A stretch of DNA of 64,000 bases from JACIYW01 sp014359745 (lineage in GTDB: Bacteria > Pseudomonadota > Alphaproteobacteria > Rhodobacterales > Rhodobacteraceae), in contig JBNPWE010000015.1 of the NCBI GenBank assembly GCA_050433985.1, forward strand, positions 9,261-73,260, given 5' to 3'. The translations under genes and the position numbers were made by a program. This document shows, piece by piece, positions 62,982-64,000 of this stretch (positions are counted from its first letter, which is position 1; each line of letters starts with the position of its first letter). Below the pieces are notes generated by a model that was not told the origin of the DNA, searched no databases, and saw only the letters and a program-made list of their open reading frames with translations.

Positions 62982-63512
62982 ATGCTCTCGCTTCGATCCG
63001 ATCATTTCAGCGCCGACGCCTGGCATCTGGTGCTTTGCAAGCCCAATCGTCATCACATCGCCTGCCGTCAGCTTGGGCAGATGGGGTTCGACATCTTCAT
63101 GCCCCTGCATGAGGTAGAGCGGCGGCGCCAGGGGCGGGTGCGCGTGGAACGGCGCCCGGTCTTTGGCGGCTATATCTTTGTCAGCGCCGGGCAGGGGCGG
63201 GGCGAATGGCACCGGGTCCGCTCGACGCCGGGCGTGGCACAGATCGTGGGCTTTGGCGGCGGCGCCCCGGCGCTTGTGCCCGCCGGTATCATCGGCGGCC
63301 TGATGGGGCGCTGCGATCCAGACGGCCTGTTACGCCCCGATCAGGATTTCACCGCCGGCGACCGCATCCGCATCACCAGCGGCCCGTTTTCCGAATTCGT
63401 GGCGACGATCGAACATGTGGATGCCGCGCGCCGCGTGCATGTTCTGCTGGATATTCTGGGTGGAAAGACCCGCGCCGCCCTTGATCCGCGCCGGGTGATG
63501 CGCGCGAGCTGA
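62982..63512 (+). CDS. NusG-family antitermination protein (RfaH-like)
   Basis: I chose the ATG at 62982; the open frame extends upstream but without homology. The 176-residue protein has a NusG N-terminal domain (WHLVLCKPNRHHIACRQLGQ, MGFDIFMPLHEVERR, RRPVFGGYIFV) and a C-terminal KOW domain (FTAGDRIRITSGPFSEFVAT). Specialised NusG paralogues such as RfaH allow RNA polymerase to transcribe long surface-polysaccharide operons. I found no clear ops-like recruitment element in the window. Confidence 0.85.
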   Translation: MLSLRSDHFSADAWHLVLCKPNRHHIACRQLGQMGFDIFMPLHEVERRRQGRVRVERRPVFGGYIFVSAGQGRGEWHRVRSTPGVAQIVGFGGGAPALVPAGIIGGLMGRCDPDGLLRPDQDFTAGDRIRITSGPFSEFVATIEHVDAARRVHVLLDILGGKTRAALDPRRVMRAS

Positions 63513-64000
63513 TCGGTGCCAGACCGGGTGTCAGCCCCCTAACGCACCTGCCCGGCCCCGTTCCAGGGTCCACGCCCACCGACAACCCGACAAGCGCCGT
63601 CACCACCGCCACAAAAGCGGCAGCGGGGCCGCAAACCGACCCGATTGAAAACTGCCATTGGTGCCACCGTTCCGCCCCGGTCTTGCGCGCCACGCCCGCG
63701 AACACAAGCGCGTTCCGCCCGTCAGGCGGTCTTGCACAGTCAGTGCGTGCTGCGCCCAATCAGCCCCGCACCCTGACCGCAAAAGAAACCGCTCTTGCGC
63801 TTCATCTTGGCCCAAATACGCATTTCCCGCGCCCGCCATGCGCGCGCCGGTCAGGGGAATGCACCCCACTGCCGAAAATCCGCCTGGAAACGAAACCCTC
63901 CGCTCGGGGCACTATCGCCCCTATGGTCAAGGCGCGGCGATGTCCGGGAGGAGGTGAACATCGCCGCCTTGCCTGCGCCAGCCCGGGAGGAGGTAGGCCG
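63513..64000. other. Gap at the right edge with no supported gene
   Basis: No open frame here has a convincing ribosome site or family likeness. It contains a variant B repeat copy and, near the edge, two copies of CCGGGAGGAGGT (63944-63955 and 63983-63994) that look like strong ribosome sites; a gene may start just beyond the window. Confidence 0.5.
63800..63822 (-). repeat. Dispersed repeat, variant B, inverted copy
   Basis: On the minus strand it reads GCGTATTTGGGCCAAGATGA then AG, matching the variant B layout of the copy at 17854. It lies in the geneless right edge of the window. Confidence 0.55.

Noticed and set aside
62713..63560. An ops-like recruitment element for the RfaH-like protein
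   Set aside because: No sequence close to GGCGGTAGNNT was found upstream of the polysaccharide genes I inspected.
63600..63957. Open frames at the right edge of the window
   Set aside because: No family likeness, unlikely starts, and they cover a repeat copy. A true gene may begin beyond position 64000.

Overview
The window is from a high-GC alphaproteobacterium, most likely a member of the Rhodobacteraceae. The lineage markers are GcrA, an alphaproteobacterial tad pilus locus with an extra AAA ATPase, the ctaC-ctaB-ctaG-ctaE-surf1 gene order, a gene-transfer-agent-type 'spike base' protein and an EPS-associated MarR/NusG pair. No tRNA, rRNA, CRISPR array or intact insertion sequence was seen.

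Layout. (1) 1-12165, minus strand: tad/Flp pilus locus: two flp pilins, cpaB, cpaC secretin, an OmpA lipoprotein, cpaE/tadZ, cpaF/tadA, tadB, tadC, two TPR lipoproteins, prepilin peptidase, and an AAA ATPase running off the left edge. A lytic transglycosylase diverges from it. (2) 13.4-20.7 kb: housekeeping genes on the minus strand (scoBA, topA, dprA, tldD). (3) 20.8-28.4 kb, plus strand: aa3 cytochrome oxidase genes (coxB, ctaB, a small membrane protein, ctaG, ctaE, surf1), then thrC, an M16 peptidase and a GNAT. (4) 28.5-36.3 kb: an FAD oxidase, a copA-cueR copper operon with a 19-bp-spacer CueR-type promoter, and a MoxR/VWA pair split by an AT-rich orphan gene. (5) 36.6-45 kb: ABC permease, gcrA, the zwf-pgl-pgi operon, a dehalogenase-like HAD, a decayed TRAP permease, an IclR regulator and a phosphatase. 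(6) 45.1-63.5 kb: a polysaccharide (capsule/EPS) locus. It holds Wza-type export, two initiating sugar transferases, a 4,6-dehydratase and aminotransferase, a glycosyltransferase, heparinase II/III, a bi-domain oxidoreductase, AT-rich flippase and polymerase genes, wecC-wecB, and divergent MarR and NusG/RfaH-like regulators. A GTA-type head-spike operon sits inside it. The last 488 bases hold no gene I can support.

How the genes fit together. In the polysaccharide locus, wecB/wecC should make UDP-ManNAcA, while the dehydratase and aminotransferase should make a 4-amino-4,6-dideoxy sugar. The sugar transferases start the chain, the AT-rich pair flips and polymerises it, and Wza exports it. The acetyltransferase that would finish the amino sugar is visibly broken at a rearrangement junction.

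Most unusual observations: a dispersed intergenic repeat family, one copy of which lies in frame inside thrC; a convergent chimera of two sugar transferases and a truncated GNAT at about 47.31 kb; a single-base frameshift in the third gene of the GTA-spike operon; an AT-rich orphan with its own terminator between moxR and its VWA partner; and a perfect 11-bp inverted repeat just before the RfaH-like start codon.
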